A DNA stretch of 64,000 nt from IOR16 sp963521065. GTDB taxonomy: Bacteria; Bacillota; Clostridia; Peptostreptococcales; Anaerovoracaceae. The translations under genes and the position numbers were made by a program. Numbering within the stretch: position 1 is the first letter of the stretch; the number at the start of each line of letters is the position of its first letter. The stretch lies in NCBI GenBank assembly GCA_963521065.1, contig CAUQTI010000009.1, positions 48,391 to 112,390 on the forward strand, written 5' to 3'. This document shows, in pieces, positions 48,735 through 57,992 of this stretch. A model generated the notes under the pieces. That model was not told where the DNA came from, ran no database searches, and worked only from the letters and a program-made list of their open reading frames with translations.

Positions 48735-50410
48735 AGTTCTCTTATCCCGAAGAAAAAGCAAAGGCCTTGAAGGGTGTTGATTTGGCAATACAGGAGGGAG
48801 AGTTCGTTGTAATCTGCGGTCAGTCAGGCTGCGGAAAGACGACGTTACTGCGCCTTTTGAAGAGAGAAATTGCCCCATCGGGAGAGCAAAGCGGAGTAGT
48901 TCTTTATCACGGGCAGACAATTTCAAGTTTGGACGATAAAACAGCTGCCTGTGAGATTGGCTATGTAATGCAAAATCCCGAAAGTCAGATTGTAATGGAC
49001 AAGGTTTGGCATGAGCTGGCTTTCGGACTTGAAAATATGGGAGTTTCCACACCGGAGATTCGAAGGCGGGTCGGTGAAATGGCAAGCTTTTTTGGAATTC
49101 AAACCTGGTTTCGCAAGCAGACAACGGATTTGTCCGGCGGACAGAAGCAGCTTCTGAATTTAGCTTCCATTATGGTAATGAATCCAAAATTGCTTATTTT
49201 GGATGAACCGACAAGCCAGTTGGACCCAATCGGGGCTTCCGAATTCATCGCAACCCTTCAAAAACTAAACAAAGAGCTTGGGCTGACGATTCTTTTGGTA
49301 GAGCATCGCTTAGAGGATGTTTTCCCGATTGCCGACAAGGTCGTTGTCATGGAGGACGGAAAAGCACTTCTTTGTGATACACCGGCAAATGTGGGTCGTA
49401 AGTTGAAATGTGTCAGCAGCGAGCACCAGATGCTGATGGGACTTCCGAGTGCGGTTCGTATTTATAATCAGCTGGATGTTGGAGGGGAATGCCCTTTGAC
49501 GGTAAAGGAAGGAAGAGATTTTCTATCTCAAAATTTCAAACGAGAAAAGCGTTGCCTGCCACGGAAAAAAAAGAGTGCGGAAAAGACAGGCACACCGATT
49601 GTGCGCTTAAAGGAAGCGTGGTTTCGTTATGAGAGAGATTTGCCGGATGTTTTGCGCGGAGTTGACTTGGAGGTGTATTCCGGCGAAACTTTTTGCATTT
49701 TAGGTGGAAACGGGACCGGAAAAACGACAACCTTGAAGGTAATTTCGGGACAGGAGCGTGCGTATCGGGGAAAAATTGAAATACAAGGAAAGAATATTAA
49801 AGAATACAAAGGAATTGAATTGTACCGTCATACCATTGCTTTTTTGCCGCAGAACCCGCAGTCTGCATTTGTAAAATCAACCGTGGGCGAGGACCTAAAG
49901 GAAGTCTGTAAGGCGATGGATTATAAAAAAGAAGAGGGAGAACAGCTGCTGAATACCATTACGGAGAAACTTGAAATTTCACACCTTTTGGAAAAGCATC
50001 CTTATGACTTGAGCGGCGGAGAACAACAGAAAGCAGCACTTGCGAAAATGCTTCTTTTAAAACCCAAAATTCTTTTGCTGGATGAGCCGACAAAGGGAAT
50101 TGATGCATATTCCAAGCAAATCCTACGCTCTATTTTGAGCGACCTGAAAAAAGAGGGGATTACAGTCATTATCGTAACGCACGATGTAGAATTTGCTGCG
50201 CTTTGTGCAGATCGCTGTGCCATGTTCTTTGACGGAGAGGTGGTTTCCGTTGACGAACCGAATCCGTTTTTCTCTTCAAATACGTTTTATACTACCGCAG
50301 CAAGCCGAATTTCCAGACACCTGTTTGAAAATACGGTAACGTGTGAAGAGGTCGTCGCCCTTTGCCTTGAAAACGGATGCAAGGAAGGCGGTGGACAGCT
50401 TGGAGCATAG
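48707..50410 (+). CDS. cbrU: ECF transporter duplicated ATPase, CbrU type
   Basis: A 567-residue fusion of two ABC ATPase domains. First: Walker A CGQSGCGKTTLL, signature LSGGQKQLL, Walker B LLILDEPTSQ. Second (from about residue 300): GGNGTGKTTTLK, LSGGEQQKAALA, ILLLDEPTKG. It drives cobalamin uptake with cbrV and cbrT. Both sites look intact. Its end overlaps the cbrT start. Confidence 0.92.
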   Translation: MELLHIENLEFSYPEEKAKALKGVDLAIQEGEFVVICGQSGCGKTTLLRLLKREIAPSGEQSGVVLYHGQTISSLDDKTAACEIGYVMQNPESQIVMDKVWHELAFGLENMGVSTPEIRRRVGEMASFFGIQTWFRKQTTDLSGGQKQLLNLASIMVMNPKLLILDEPTSQLDPIGASEFIATLQKLNKELGLTILLVEHRLEDVFPIADKVVVMEDGKALLCDTPANVGRKLKCVSSEHQMLMGLPSAVRIYNQLDVGGECPLTVKEGRDFLSQNFKREKRCLPRKKKSAEKTGTPIVRLKEAWFRYERDLPDVLRGVDLEVYSGETFCILGGNGTGKTTTLKVISGQERAYRGKIEIQGKNIKEYKGIELYRHTIAFLPQNPQSAFVKSTVGEDLKEVCKAMDYKKEEGEQLLNTITEKLEISHLLEKHPYDLSGGEQQKAALAKMLLLKPKILLLDEPTKGIDAYSKQILRSILSDLKKEGITVIIVTHDVEFAALCADRCAMFFDGEVVSVDEPNPFFSSNTFYTTAASRISRHLFENTVTCEEVVALCLENGCKEGGGQLGA

Positions 50411-51101
50411 AGAAGAAAAGAGAAGAAGAATTTTTAGCTACCTTATTATTCTAGTAGCTGTACCGCTCGTAATCACAGTGGGGATAACGCTTTTTAACGA
50501 TCGAAAATATAATTTGATTTCAATTATTATCGCGTTTTTGTCGTGCATTCCCTTTTTTCTCGCGTTTGAAAAAAGGAATCCAAAGCCGACGGAACTCATA
50601 TTAATTGCTGTTATGACTGCAATCTCTGTTGTTGGGCGTTTTATTTTCGCACCAATCCCGGGCTTTAAGCCGGTAACCGCCGTTACAATCATCACTGCGA
50701 TTTATTTTGGGCCGCAGGCGGGATTTTTAACGGGTTCCTTGACCGCAGTCGTATCAAATATTTTCTTTGGACAAGGGCCTTGGACACCGTTTCAGATGTT
50801 TGTGTGGGGCATTTTGGGATTTATCGGAGGGATTCTTGCGAGGTGCGGAGCTTTACGCAAGAAGTGGCAGCTTGCCATTTATGGAGTCGTCGCCGGCGTA
50901 GCCTTTTCCTTAATGATGGATATCTGGACTGTACTGGCAATGGATGGACATTTTAATCTTTTGAGATATAAGGCGGCAATTATTTCTTCTTTACCGTTTA
51001 TGATAACCTATGCAGTGTCAAATGTAATATTTTTACTTGTTTTGACAGAGCCGATTGGAAAAAAACTGGAACGAGTCAAAAAAAAATATGGACTAAGCTA
51101 A
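50391..51101 (+). CDS. cbrT: ECF transporter substrate-binding (S) component, CbrT type
   Basis: A 236-residue membrane protein with six hydrophobic segments (VAVPLVITVGITLF, IIIAFLSCIPFFLAFE, LILIAVMTAISVVGRFIF, AVTIITAIYFGPQAGFL, and two more). The pattern VVGRFIFAPIPGFKPVTAVT is typical of S components. Gene order with a duplicated ATPase is that of the cobalamin transporter CbrTUV; substrate by context. GTG 50391 follows AAGGAAGG and overlaps cbrU by 20 bases; the longer frame from 50343 lies deeper inside cbrU. Confidence 0.82.
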   Translation: MDSLEHREEKRRRIFSYLIILVAVPLVITVGITLFNDRKYNLISIIIAFLSCIPFFLAFEKRNPKPTELILIAVMTAISVVGRFIFAPIPGFKPVTAVTIITAIYFGPQAGFLTGSLTAVVSNIFFGQGPWTPFQMFVWGILGFIGGILARCGALRKKWQLAIYGVVAGVAFSLMMDIWTVLAMDGHFNLLRYKAAIISSLPFMITYAVSNVIFLLVLTEPIGKKLERVKKKYGLS

Positions 51102-51197
51102 AATGATTGTAAAGGGGAATACGATGCTCTTTTGCGCGTTGGCGATTTATTATAAATAGAAACAAACTTAGTGTGAAAGAAAGAAAGGAAGGACAGA

Positions 51198-54100
51198 ATG
51201 AAACAGAAAAAACGATTCGCTTGGATTCTGATACTGACTATGCTGTTGTCTGCATTTAGCGGAATGGGTACCATTTCCTATGCAGATTACGCAGATGGTA
51301 CAGAAATAGCAGAGATAAATTACATTGAAGCAACAAATGAAGAAAAAGAAACGACGCAAGCAATACAGGTAAATGCGAAACAGGAATTAGAACTGGGGCT
51401 TTCTTCTTTACTTATTTTTACAGGAGGTTCCGGAAACATGCAGGAAACTGCGCTACTTGGAGCAGAAAATGTAAATTATCCAGAACGTGTACTTTTTTCG
51501 CCAGGGAAGTATCAATACACACTGCCCAATGTACTTGATACCCTGACTTCGCCGAGATTTTCTTTGATGGCAGAACCCACGGATGCGACGGTAAAGGTTG
51601 TCTATAATAATGGGGAAGAGAAAGCGTTGAAATCCATCCTCAAGTATGAAGGTACAAATTGGGCAAAGTGTATTGCAACAGGTAAAAATAATTTTTCAAT
51701 TGTGGTTACCTCAAAAGACGGGCAGTCAAGCAAATCCTATTCGTTTACAGTAGACTCCTATCCAACCATTAGTGCATTAAGGGTGATGGACGGGAAAAAA
51801 GAATTGTACTTAGATAACGCATTCAGCACAAAAAACGTGCAATATACGGTTGATGTTGAAAAAGGAACAAAGAAGATTTTGGTGGATGCACAAGCGTCAA
51901 ACGACGATTATACCCTTACCTATAATGGGGAAGCTTCCTCGGAAGTAGATATAGAAGGGAAAGATTCCGTTGATATCGCGGTAACGTATGGGCAAGGGGA
52001 GAGCGCTCTTACAAGAAGCTACACAGTTAAGTTAAATTGGAAAGAGCCTTATGACCTTAAAATTAACACGACACCAGCCGATGCAATTATATCCTTGTAT
52101 GATTCACAAGGCACTGCCATTGAGAAGAATAATGATGGCAGCTTCAGCGGATTGCTTGAAGGCGCTTCTTATCCGTATACTGTAACGAAAGCCGGGTATG
52201 TGGGAAAGCGCGGTACAATCACGCAAGCAGGAGATATTGAAGTGTCTCTTTCTCCGGTACCGGCAGGGACAAATCCGCTCCCTTCCTACAGCGGCGATTG
52301 GTTGAATTTCCGGGGAAATAATGAAAATATGGGCATTACACAGGCAAAGACACCGGTGTCTGCGGAGGAAGCAGCCTTAAAATGGTCCGCAAAATACGGC
52401 TTGAGTTACTTGGAAGCACCAACACCGCCGATTATTGTCAATGGAGAGCTATACGTTGCGGCGGGGCAGAAGATTCTCCGCATCAATAAGGAAACCGGCG
52501 AGAAGCTTGCAGAGAGCGGAAACTTGGCGGAAAGCGTGGGATATGCAATGAATCCACTCGTTTATGCCGAAGGAATGATTTTTGTACAAGTAAAAAATGG
52601 TCAAATCCAAGCACTGCGTGCCGATACCTTAGAATCCCTTTGGGTGAGCGAAGCGATTGGAGATCAAACAATTTCTCCGATTACTTACTATAACGGATAT
52701 CTTTACAGCGGGACGTGGAATAAGGAAGAAGAAGTAGGAAGCTATTTCTGTGTGTCCATCACAGATGAAGATCCGTTGAAAGAGAATGAAACAAAGCTGA
52801 CGACATGGAAGCTAAATCATAAAGGCGGATTTTACTGGGCGGGGGCTTATGCAACCGATAACTATGTGGTCTTTGGCTCTGATGATGGAAGTGAGCAAGG
52901 TAATTACACGAACAGTGCGGTATTGTATTCTTGTAATCCATTGACAGGTGAAGTTTTGGACACAATTCAAGGCATAAAAGGGGACATTCGCTCTACGGTT
53001 GCTTACGATAAAGAAACGGATCGGATTTACTTCTCTACAAAGGGTGGATGGTTCTATACTGTAAAAGTGAAAGAAGATGGAAGCTTTGATAAGAGCACTG
53101 TGAAATATCTGGAATTAGGTGGTATGTGCACAGGAACCCCGTTGATTTATGATGGAATCGCTTATCTAGGTGTTTCGGGTGAGGTTCAATTTTCAGGGGT
53201 AAAGCATAGCTATAAAATCATTGACGTTACGACAGACCCAATGACAATTGTAGGAACTGCGGAGATTCCAGGCTATGTACAGACAAGTGCGTTGCTTTCG
53301 ACTGCTTATGCAAAAGAGACTGGGAAAGTATATATCTATACGACGTATAACTATACACCCGGCGGTATTTATGTGATTGAAGTAGAAAAGACCGGAACGA
53401 ATGAAAGCGGTGCGGCGATTGTAAAAACGCAGGGCAGCCATTTGTTTATTCCGGAAGGAGATTTAGCACAATACTGTATTTGCAGCCTGGTTTGTGATAA
53501 GGATGGTACGATTTATTATAAAAATGATTCCGGAAACCTGATGGCAATTAAAAATACAGAGAACCCCACTACTGAAAAAAACTTGACGGGAATTACCATA
53601 ACAAAGGCCCCGAATAAAGTAAGTTACAAAGCCGGAGAACGCTTTGATAAAACAGGGATGCAAATAACCGCGACCTATGATGATGCGACACAAGGAATTG
53701 TGACCGCCTGGACGGTAGATAAGACAATTCTGTCAAAAGAGGACGATAAAATTACGGTCACTTATCACGGAAAAACCGCGGAACAGAAGATTACCGTTGC
53801 AGAGGATTCCGGTGGTGGCGCTTCCGGCGGCGGCGGCGGTGGCGGTGGCTCTGTGGTGAGCACACCAAGCTCCGATGATACATCCGTCGTGAAAAATGAA
53901 GATGGAAAACAAGCCATAATTGTTACGACGACGACAGAAGCAAAGGTGAACAAGGAAGGGAACGTAAGCGTCAGCATCAGCGGGACAGAGCTTTCTTCCT
54001 CTTTAAAAAAGGCAGCAGAAGCAGCTGCAAAGAATGGAAAAGATACACTTGCGCAGGTAAGAGTAGAAATAAAGACCAGCGGAGAGGTAAAGATGGTAGA

Positions 54101-55148
54101 GGCAAAGCTGCCGATGAAGGCGATGAAAGAAATGGCAGCATCAGAAAAAGCACAATTAATTCTGGCCACTCCGGTAGCGGATGTAACGCTAGATCAAAAA
54201 TCATTGAATGCAATCGCAACGGCTGCGCAAGAGGACGAAATCAGCTTTCGTGCAGAGCGAGTTGAAGCGGCAAATACAGACGGACTAAAGGGAATTGAGG
54301 GAATCACAAGGCCGATTTATGATTTAAAGTTATTGTCCGGAAAAACATCAATTACAAGCTTTGCAGGCGGAGAAGCACTGGTATCTTTACCATACACCTT
54401 AGCAAAGAACGAAAAAGCCGCAAATGTATGCGTATATTATATCGATAACAACGCAAACAAAGTGCGGATGGAAGATTGCAGCTACGATAGCAAAGGAAAA
54501 AAAGTACAGTTTAAGACGGGACATTTCTCTTATTATGCAATTGGATATGAAGAAAGTGCATCGTCAGGCACGGTATTTACCGATGTAAAGAGCAAGGATT
54601 GGTATGCAGAAAGCGTGATGCGTTTAGTAGAAAAAGGGATTTTAAAAGGAAAGTCTGAGACTAGCTTCGCACCAAATGAGACGATTACGAGAGCAGAATT
54701 TGCGCAGATTCTTTATGGGATGGCGAATTCGAATACCACAGATGGTGCAAAAGCAGCGCAAGCGTTCGGCGATGTAAAAAGCGGTGATTGGTATGCGAAG
54801 GCGGTCGCATGGGCCTATGAGAATGGGATTGTAAAAGGCTTGAAAAACGTAGACGGGAGTATGAATTTTGCACCGAATGCAAAGATTACACGTCAAGATA
54901 TGGCAGTCATGCTTCAAAATTACCTGACACAGTCTGCAAAGAAAGAACTGAAAGCGGTGAATGCTCAAATGCAGTTTAAGGATGCAGAGCAGATTTCTGC
55001 CTATGCAAAGGAAGCGGTAAGCACGATGCAGAAAGCAGGAATTCTCAGCGGGATTTTGCAAACAGACGGTGCTTACGCCTTTGCGCCATTAAACAATGCG
55101 ACAAGAGCCGAGGCGGCAACCATGATAGCGAAGCTTTTGAATAACTAA
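51198..55148 (+). CDS. Large SLH surface protein with PQQ-like beta-propeller
   Basis: A 1316-residue exported protein: signal peptide (WILILTMLLSAFSGMGTISYA), a cadherin-like/Ig-like part (to about 290), a PEGA-like segment, a PQQ-type propeller (about 363-785; repeats such as LRINKETGEKLAESG, TPPIIVNGELYVAAG), a Big_3-type domain (about 797-868), a Gly-rich linker, a ~220-residue beta region, and three C-terminal SLH domains (about 1120-1316). No enzyme motif is visible. It lies 96 bases after cbrT in the same direction and is closed by a strong terminator. Role in corrinoid binding is only suggested by position. Confidence 0.78.
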   Translation: MKQKKRFAWILILTMLLSAFSGMGTISYADYADGTEIAEINYIEATNEEKETTQAIQVNAKQELELGLSSLLIFTGGSGNMQETALLGAENVNYPERVLFSPGKYQYTLPNVLDTLTSPRFSLMAEPTDATVKVVYNNGEEKALKSILKYEGTNWAKCIATGKNNFSIVVTSKDGQSSKSYSFTVDSYPTISALRVMDGKKELYLDNAFSTKNVQYTVDVEKGTKKILVDAQASNDDYTLTYNGEASSEVDIEGKDSVDIAVTYGQGESALTRSYTVKLNWKEPYDLKINTTPADAIISLYDSQGTAIEKNNDGSFSGLLEGASYPYTVTKAGYVGKRGTITQAGDIEVSLSPVPAGTNPLPSYSGDWLNFRGNNENMGITQAKTPVSAEEAALKWSAKYGLSYLEAPTPPIIVNGELYVAAGQKILRINKETGEKLAESGNLAESVGYAMNPLVYAEGMIFVQVKNGQIQALRADTLESLWVSEAIGDQTISPITYYNGYLYSGTWNKEEEVGSYFCVSITDEDPLKENETKLTTWKLNHKGGFYWAGAYATDNYVVFGSDDGSEQGNYTNSAVLYSCNPLTGEVLDTIQGIKGDIRSTVAYDKETDRIYFSTKGGWFYTVKVKEDGSFDKSTVKYLELGGMCTGTPLIYDGIAYLGVSGEVQFSGVKHSYKIIDVTTDPMTIVGTAEIPGYVQTSALLSTAYAKETGKVYIYTTYNYTPGGIYVIEVEKTGTNESGAAIVKTQGSHLFIPEGDLAQYCICSLVCDKDGTIYYKNDSGNLMAIKNTENPTTEKNLTGITITKAPNKVSYKAGERFDKTGMQITATYDDATQGIVTAWTVDKTILSKEDDKITVTYHGKTAEQKITVAEDSGGGASGGGGGGGGSVVSTPSSDDTSVVKNEDGKQAIIVTTTTEAKVNKEGNVSVSISGTELSSSLKKAAEAAAKNGKDTLAQVRVEIKTSGEVKMVEAKLPMKAMKEMAASEKAQLILATPVADVTLDQKSLNAIATAAQEDEISFRAERVEAANTDGLKGIEGITRPIYDLKLLSGKTSITSFAGGEALVSLPYTLAKNEKAANVCVYYIDNNANKVRMEDCSYDSKGKKVQFKTGHFSYYAIGYEESASSGTVFTDVKSKDWYAESVMRLVEKGILKGKSETSFAPNETITRAEFAQILYGMANSNTTDGAKAAQAFGDVKSGDWYAKAVAWAYENGIVKGLKNVDGSMNFAPNAKITRQDMAVMLQNYLTQSAKKELKAVNAQMQFKDAEQISAYAKEAVSTMQKAGILSGILQTDGAYAFAPLNNATRAEAATMIAKLLNN

Positions 55149-55188
55149 TGTAGAAGATAAAAAACATATTCTGCTGTTTGAAAATGAA

Positions 55189-55228
55189 AAAGAGTGCCGG
55201 AGCCTGCGTAAGCAGTCCGGCACTCTTT
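55189..55228. terminator. Strong terminator after the propeller gene, shared with the convergent gene
   Basis: AAAGAGTGCCGGA and TCCGGCACTCTTT form a 13-bp stem with an inner CTGC/GCAG stem; T tails on both sides. Confidence 0.92.
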
Positions 55229-55240
55229 CCTATACAAAAT

Positions 55241-56134
55241 CTATCTTTTCCATACAACTTGATTTCTTCCAAGTGATTTCGCTCTATAGAGCATCGTATC
55301 GACGTGATTGATAAAATTAAGAAGATATTCACATTCGTTGGGAACGACGGTGGCACCTCCTATACTGACTGTGACAACGCCGCAGGTGTGAGCACCAATG
55401 TTTGGAATGGATTGGTTGAAAACGTTTTTACACACCTTTCGGGCAATCTGCTCGGCCTCCTCGGAAAACGTATTTGATAAAATAAAAACGAATTCTTCTC
55501 CTCCGTAGCGTGCTACATAAGGGTTGTTTTCCGGAAGTGCAGATTGAACTGCAGCAGCAATCTGCTTTAAAACGCGGTCACCCTCCTGATGGCCGTAAGT
55601 ATCGTTTACATTTTTGAAGTAATCAATATCTACCATCGCTACGGAAAGCGGAGTTTGCCTTTCAAGAGAGTCATTCCATTTTTCTAAAATATACCGCTCA
55701 TAGCTTCTGCGGTTATGAAGACCAGTGAGAGCATCTAAAAGCAATTCATTCTCAATGGTTTTTTGGTATAAATAAGAGTCTACATGTGTGCGGACTCGTG
55801 CTTTGACAATATTTTGATTGTAGGGCTTTGTGATATAATCCACAGCACCGGCAAGCAATGCTCTTTCTTCTGTTTCAGTATTTGCCAGACCGGTTAGAAA
55901 AATAACCGGAATGCGGCTTACTCTTTCATTTTTCTGCAATTCTTCTAAAACTTCAAAACCATTCATCTCAGGCATTTCAATATCGAGAAGGATAAGAGAT
56001 GGTAGCTTTTGCGCCGCTAACCGCAGCCCTTCGCTGCCGGATTGTGCGGTAAGGATGTGATAGTCATTTTGTAAAAAAGAGGTTAGAGTGTGTATATTAA
56101 ATGCACTGTCATCAATTGCTAAAATTGTTTCCAT
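55241..56134 (-). CDS. Response regulator with GGDEF diguanylate cyclase output
   Basis: A 297-residue protein: a receiver domain (about 1-125; acceptor Asp in LILLDIEMPEMNG, Lys in VDYITKPYN) and a GGDEF domain (about 135-297) with ALTGLHNRRSYE, VDIDYFKNVNDTYGHQ and the active-site variant RYGGEEFVFIL. GGEEF is a functional form. It makes c-di-GMP when phosphorylated. The partner kinase is not adjacent. It stands alone on the reverse strand. Confidence 0.9.
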   Translation of the reverse strand: METILAIDDSAFNIHTLTSFLQNDYHILTAQSGSEGLRLAAQKLPSLILLDIEMPEMNGFEVLEELQKNERVSRIPVIFLTGLANTETEERALLAGAVDYITKPYNQNIVKARVRTHVDSYLYQKTIENELLLDALTGLHNRRSYERYILEKWNDSLERQTPLSVAMVDIDYFKNVNDTYGHQEGDRVLKQIAAAVQSALPENNPYVARYGGEEFVFILSNTFSEEAEQIARKVCKNVFNQSIPNIGAHTCGVVTVSIGGATVVPNECEYLLNFINHVDTMLYRAKSLGRNQVVWKR

Positions 56135-56458
56135 TTAATTTCACCATTTTCTATTTTTCATCAATAAAGATTTGCATTATAATATTTTATATTGTATTCA
56201 AATCCATTGAAGATAATCCATTTATTCTTATAAAATATTTTATGTATTATATCATTTTTATGCTCCATTTGTCATTATTTTATTAAGGTAAAAAGGGTGA
56301 AAAGCCTGTATTTTATACAGGTATACGAAAATAGGATAAATATATATAGTATATTTGCTATAAATAATATGAATTGCTACTTTCATACTCAAAAAAAGAA
56401 GAAAAAGAGGCAATGAAAAAATTAAAAATAAGAAAATGATGGGAAAAATAAAAAACAA
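56135..56458. other. AT-rich intergenic region without a gene
   Basis: About 320 bases between the divergent GGDEF and radical SAM genes. It is very AT-rich, with T and A runs. I see no convincing ORF or RNA structure. Confidence 0.6.
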
Positions 56459-56504
56459 TTGAACATTTGTTCTTATTTTAATATAATAAAAAGAACAAAT
56501 GTTT
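56459..56504 (+). promoter_or_regulatory. Promoter flanked by two LexA (SOS) boxes
   Basis: TTGAAC (56459), a 17-base spacer and TATAAT (56482) form a promoter. GAACATTTGTTC (56461-56472) overlaps the -35 and GAACAAATGTTTC (56493-56505) follows the -10. Both match the Gram-positive LexA core GAAC-N4-GTTY, and ACATTTGTTCTT/AAGAACAAATGT form an inverted repeat. Confidence 0.82.
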
Positions 56505-56549
56505 CGAAGTGTAAAAGGCACACAGAGAAAAGAAATTGGAGAAAATGCA

Positions 56550-57992
56550 ATGATGCAATTCGATGTTACGTTAGAAAAACTAAAAATTTTAGCTGACAGC
56601 GCAAAATATGATGTATCTTGCTCCAGCAGCGGAGCAGACCGAACAAAGGCAAACAAAATGGGGACTGCTGCAGTATCCGGAATTTGTCATTCCTGGTCTG
56701 CCGACGGACGATGCATTTCTTTACTAAAAATCCTTTTTTCCAATCGTTGTGTGTATGACTGCGAATACTGCGTTAACCGTCGCTCTGCAGATGTGGTGCG
56801 AGCCTCTTTCGAACCGGAAGAGCTTGCCGAATTGACGATGGAGTTTTATCGAAGAAACTATATAGAAGGATTGTTTTTAAGTTCTGCGGTCGAGGTTTCA
56901 CCAGATTATACCGCAGAACGGATTTTAAAAGCGCTTTGTTTACTGCGCGAGCATTACGGCTTTTCCGGCTATATTCATGCGAAGATTATTCCGGGTGTAT
57001 CCGCAGAACTTGTGCAGAGGATTGGCATGCAGGCAGACCGATTGAGTGTCAACATTGAATTGCCTACCAAAGAAAGTTTGGCAAGATTGGCACCGCAGAA
57101 GAAGGCAGCCGGAATTTTGACACCGATGCGGCAGATTACAAATACAATGCAAGAACAAAAAAGTTTGAAGGGTGCGGGAAATCGATTTTCTAAACTGAAG
57201 AAAGACGACGACGATATGCGTTTAAATGGAATGGCACTTCCCATTTCACTGAGAGAGCAGGAAGCAAAGCAGGGGATTGTTTCCTATCAAAAGGGAAGCT
57301 TGCACCGTTTTGCGCCGGCTGGGCAGACGACGCAGATGATAATCGGTGCAACGCCGGAGAATGACCGCCAAATTATAAGGATGTCAGAGAGCCTCTATAA
57401 AAAGTTTCAGATGAAGCGTGTTTATTTTTCAGCCTACATTCCGGTCGTTTCTTCCTCAAAGCTGCCTACACTGTTTACGCCTCCTCCTCTTTTGCGGGAA
57501 CATCGACTGTATCAGGCGGATTGGCTTCTTCGTTTTTATGGCTTTTCAGCTGACGAGCTTCTAGATGAAGAGGCACCATTTTTTGACCTTGACTTAGATC
57601 CGAAAGTTACCTGGGCGCTCCGTCACTTGGGCCTGTTTCCGATTGAGATTAACAAAGCTCCCATCGAAGAGCTTCTAAGGATTCCCGGTGTCGGGAACAT
57701 ATCTGCGATGCGGATTGTAAGACAAAGGAGATTTGGAGCTATAGGCTTCGATGATTTAAAGAAAATGGGTGTTGTGGTAAAGCGGGCGAAGTATTTCATT
57801 ACCTGCTGTGGAAAGTACCATGGGGCAGGTGATATTGCACCCGTATCTTTGCGGGGTAAGTTGCTTACAGAAGGGCAAATTAGAGATGGTTTGCTGCCAA
57901 AGGAGAAAGAGCAGCAGTTGAGTTTGTTTGGAGCGGAGCGGCAAAATGTACTTCATGCACCGGAGGGAGGGGCACATGGATTACTTATATGA
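56550..57992 (+). CDS. Radical SAM DNA modification/repair-associated protein
   Basis: A 480-residue radical SAM protein with the CxxxCxxC cluster motif CVYDCEYC (Cys67, Cys71, Cys74), a SAM-fold core, and a helix-hairpin-helix-like DNA-binding segment near the end (INKAPIEELLRIPGVGNISA). It fits the family described as a putative DNA modification/repair radical SAM protein that travels with a small partner. ATG 56550 has TTGGAG 8 bases upstream. It is SOS-controlled by the boxes above and overlaps the next gene by 17 bases. Confidence 0.85.
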   Translation: MMQFDVTLEKLKILADSAKYDVSCSSSGADRTKANKMGTAAVSGICHSWSADGRCISLLKILFSNRCVYDCEYCVNRRSADVVRASFEPEELAELTMEFYRRNYIEGLFLSSAVEVSPDYTAERILKALCLLREHYGFSGYIHAKIIPGVSAELVQRIGMQADRLSVNIELPTKESLARLAPQKKAAGILTPMRQITNTMQEQKSLKGAGNRFSKLKKDDDDMRLNGMALPISLREQEAKQGIVSYQKGSLHRFAPAGQTTQMIIGATPENDRQIIRMSESLYKKFQMKRVYFSAYIPVVSSSKLPTLFTPPPLLREHRLYQADWLLRFYGFSADELLDEEAPFFDLDLDPKVTWALRHLGLFPIEINKAPIEELLRIPGVGNISAMRIVRQRRFGAIGFDDLKKMGVVVKRAKYFITCCGKYHGAGDIAPVSLRGKLLTEGQIRDGLLPKEKEQQLSLFGAERQNVLHAPEGGAHGLLI

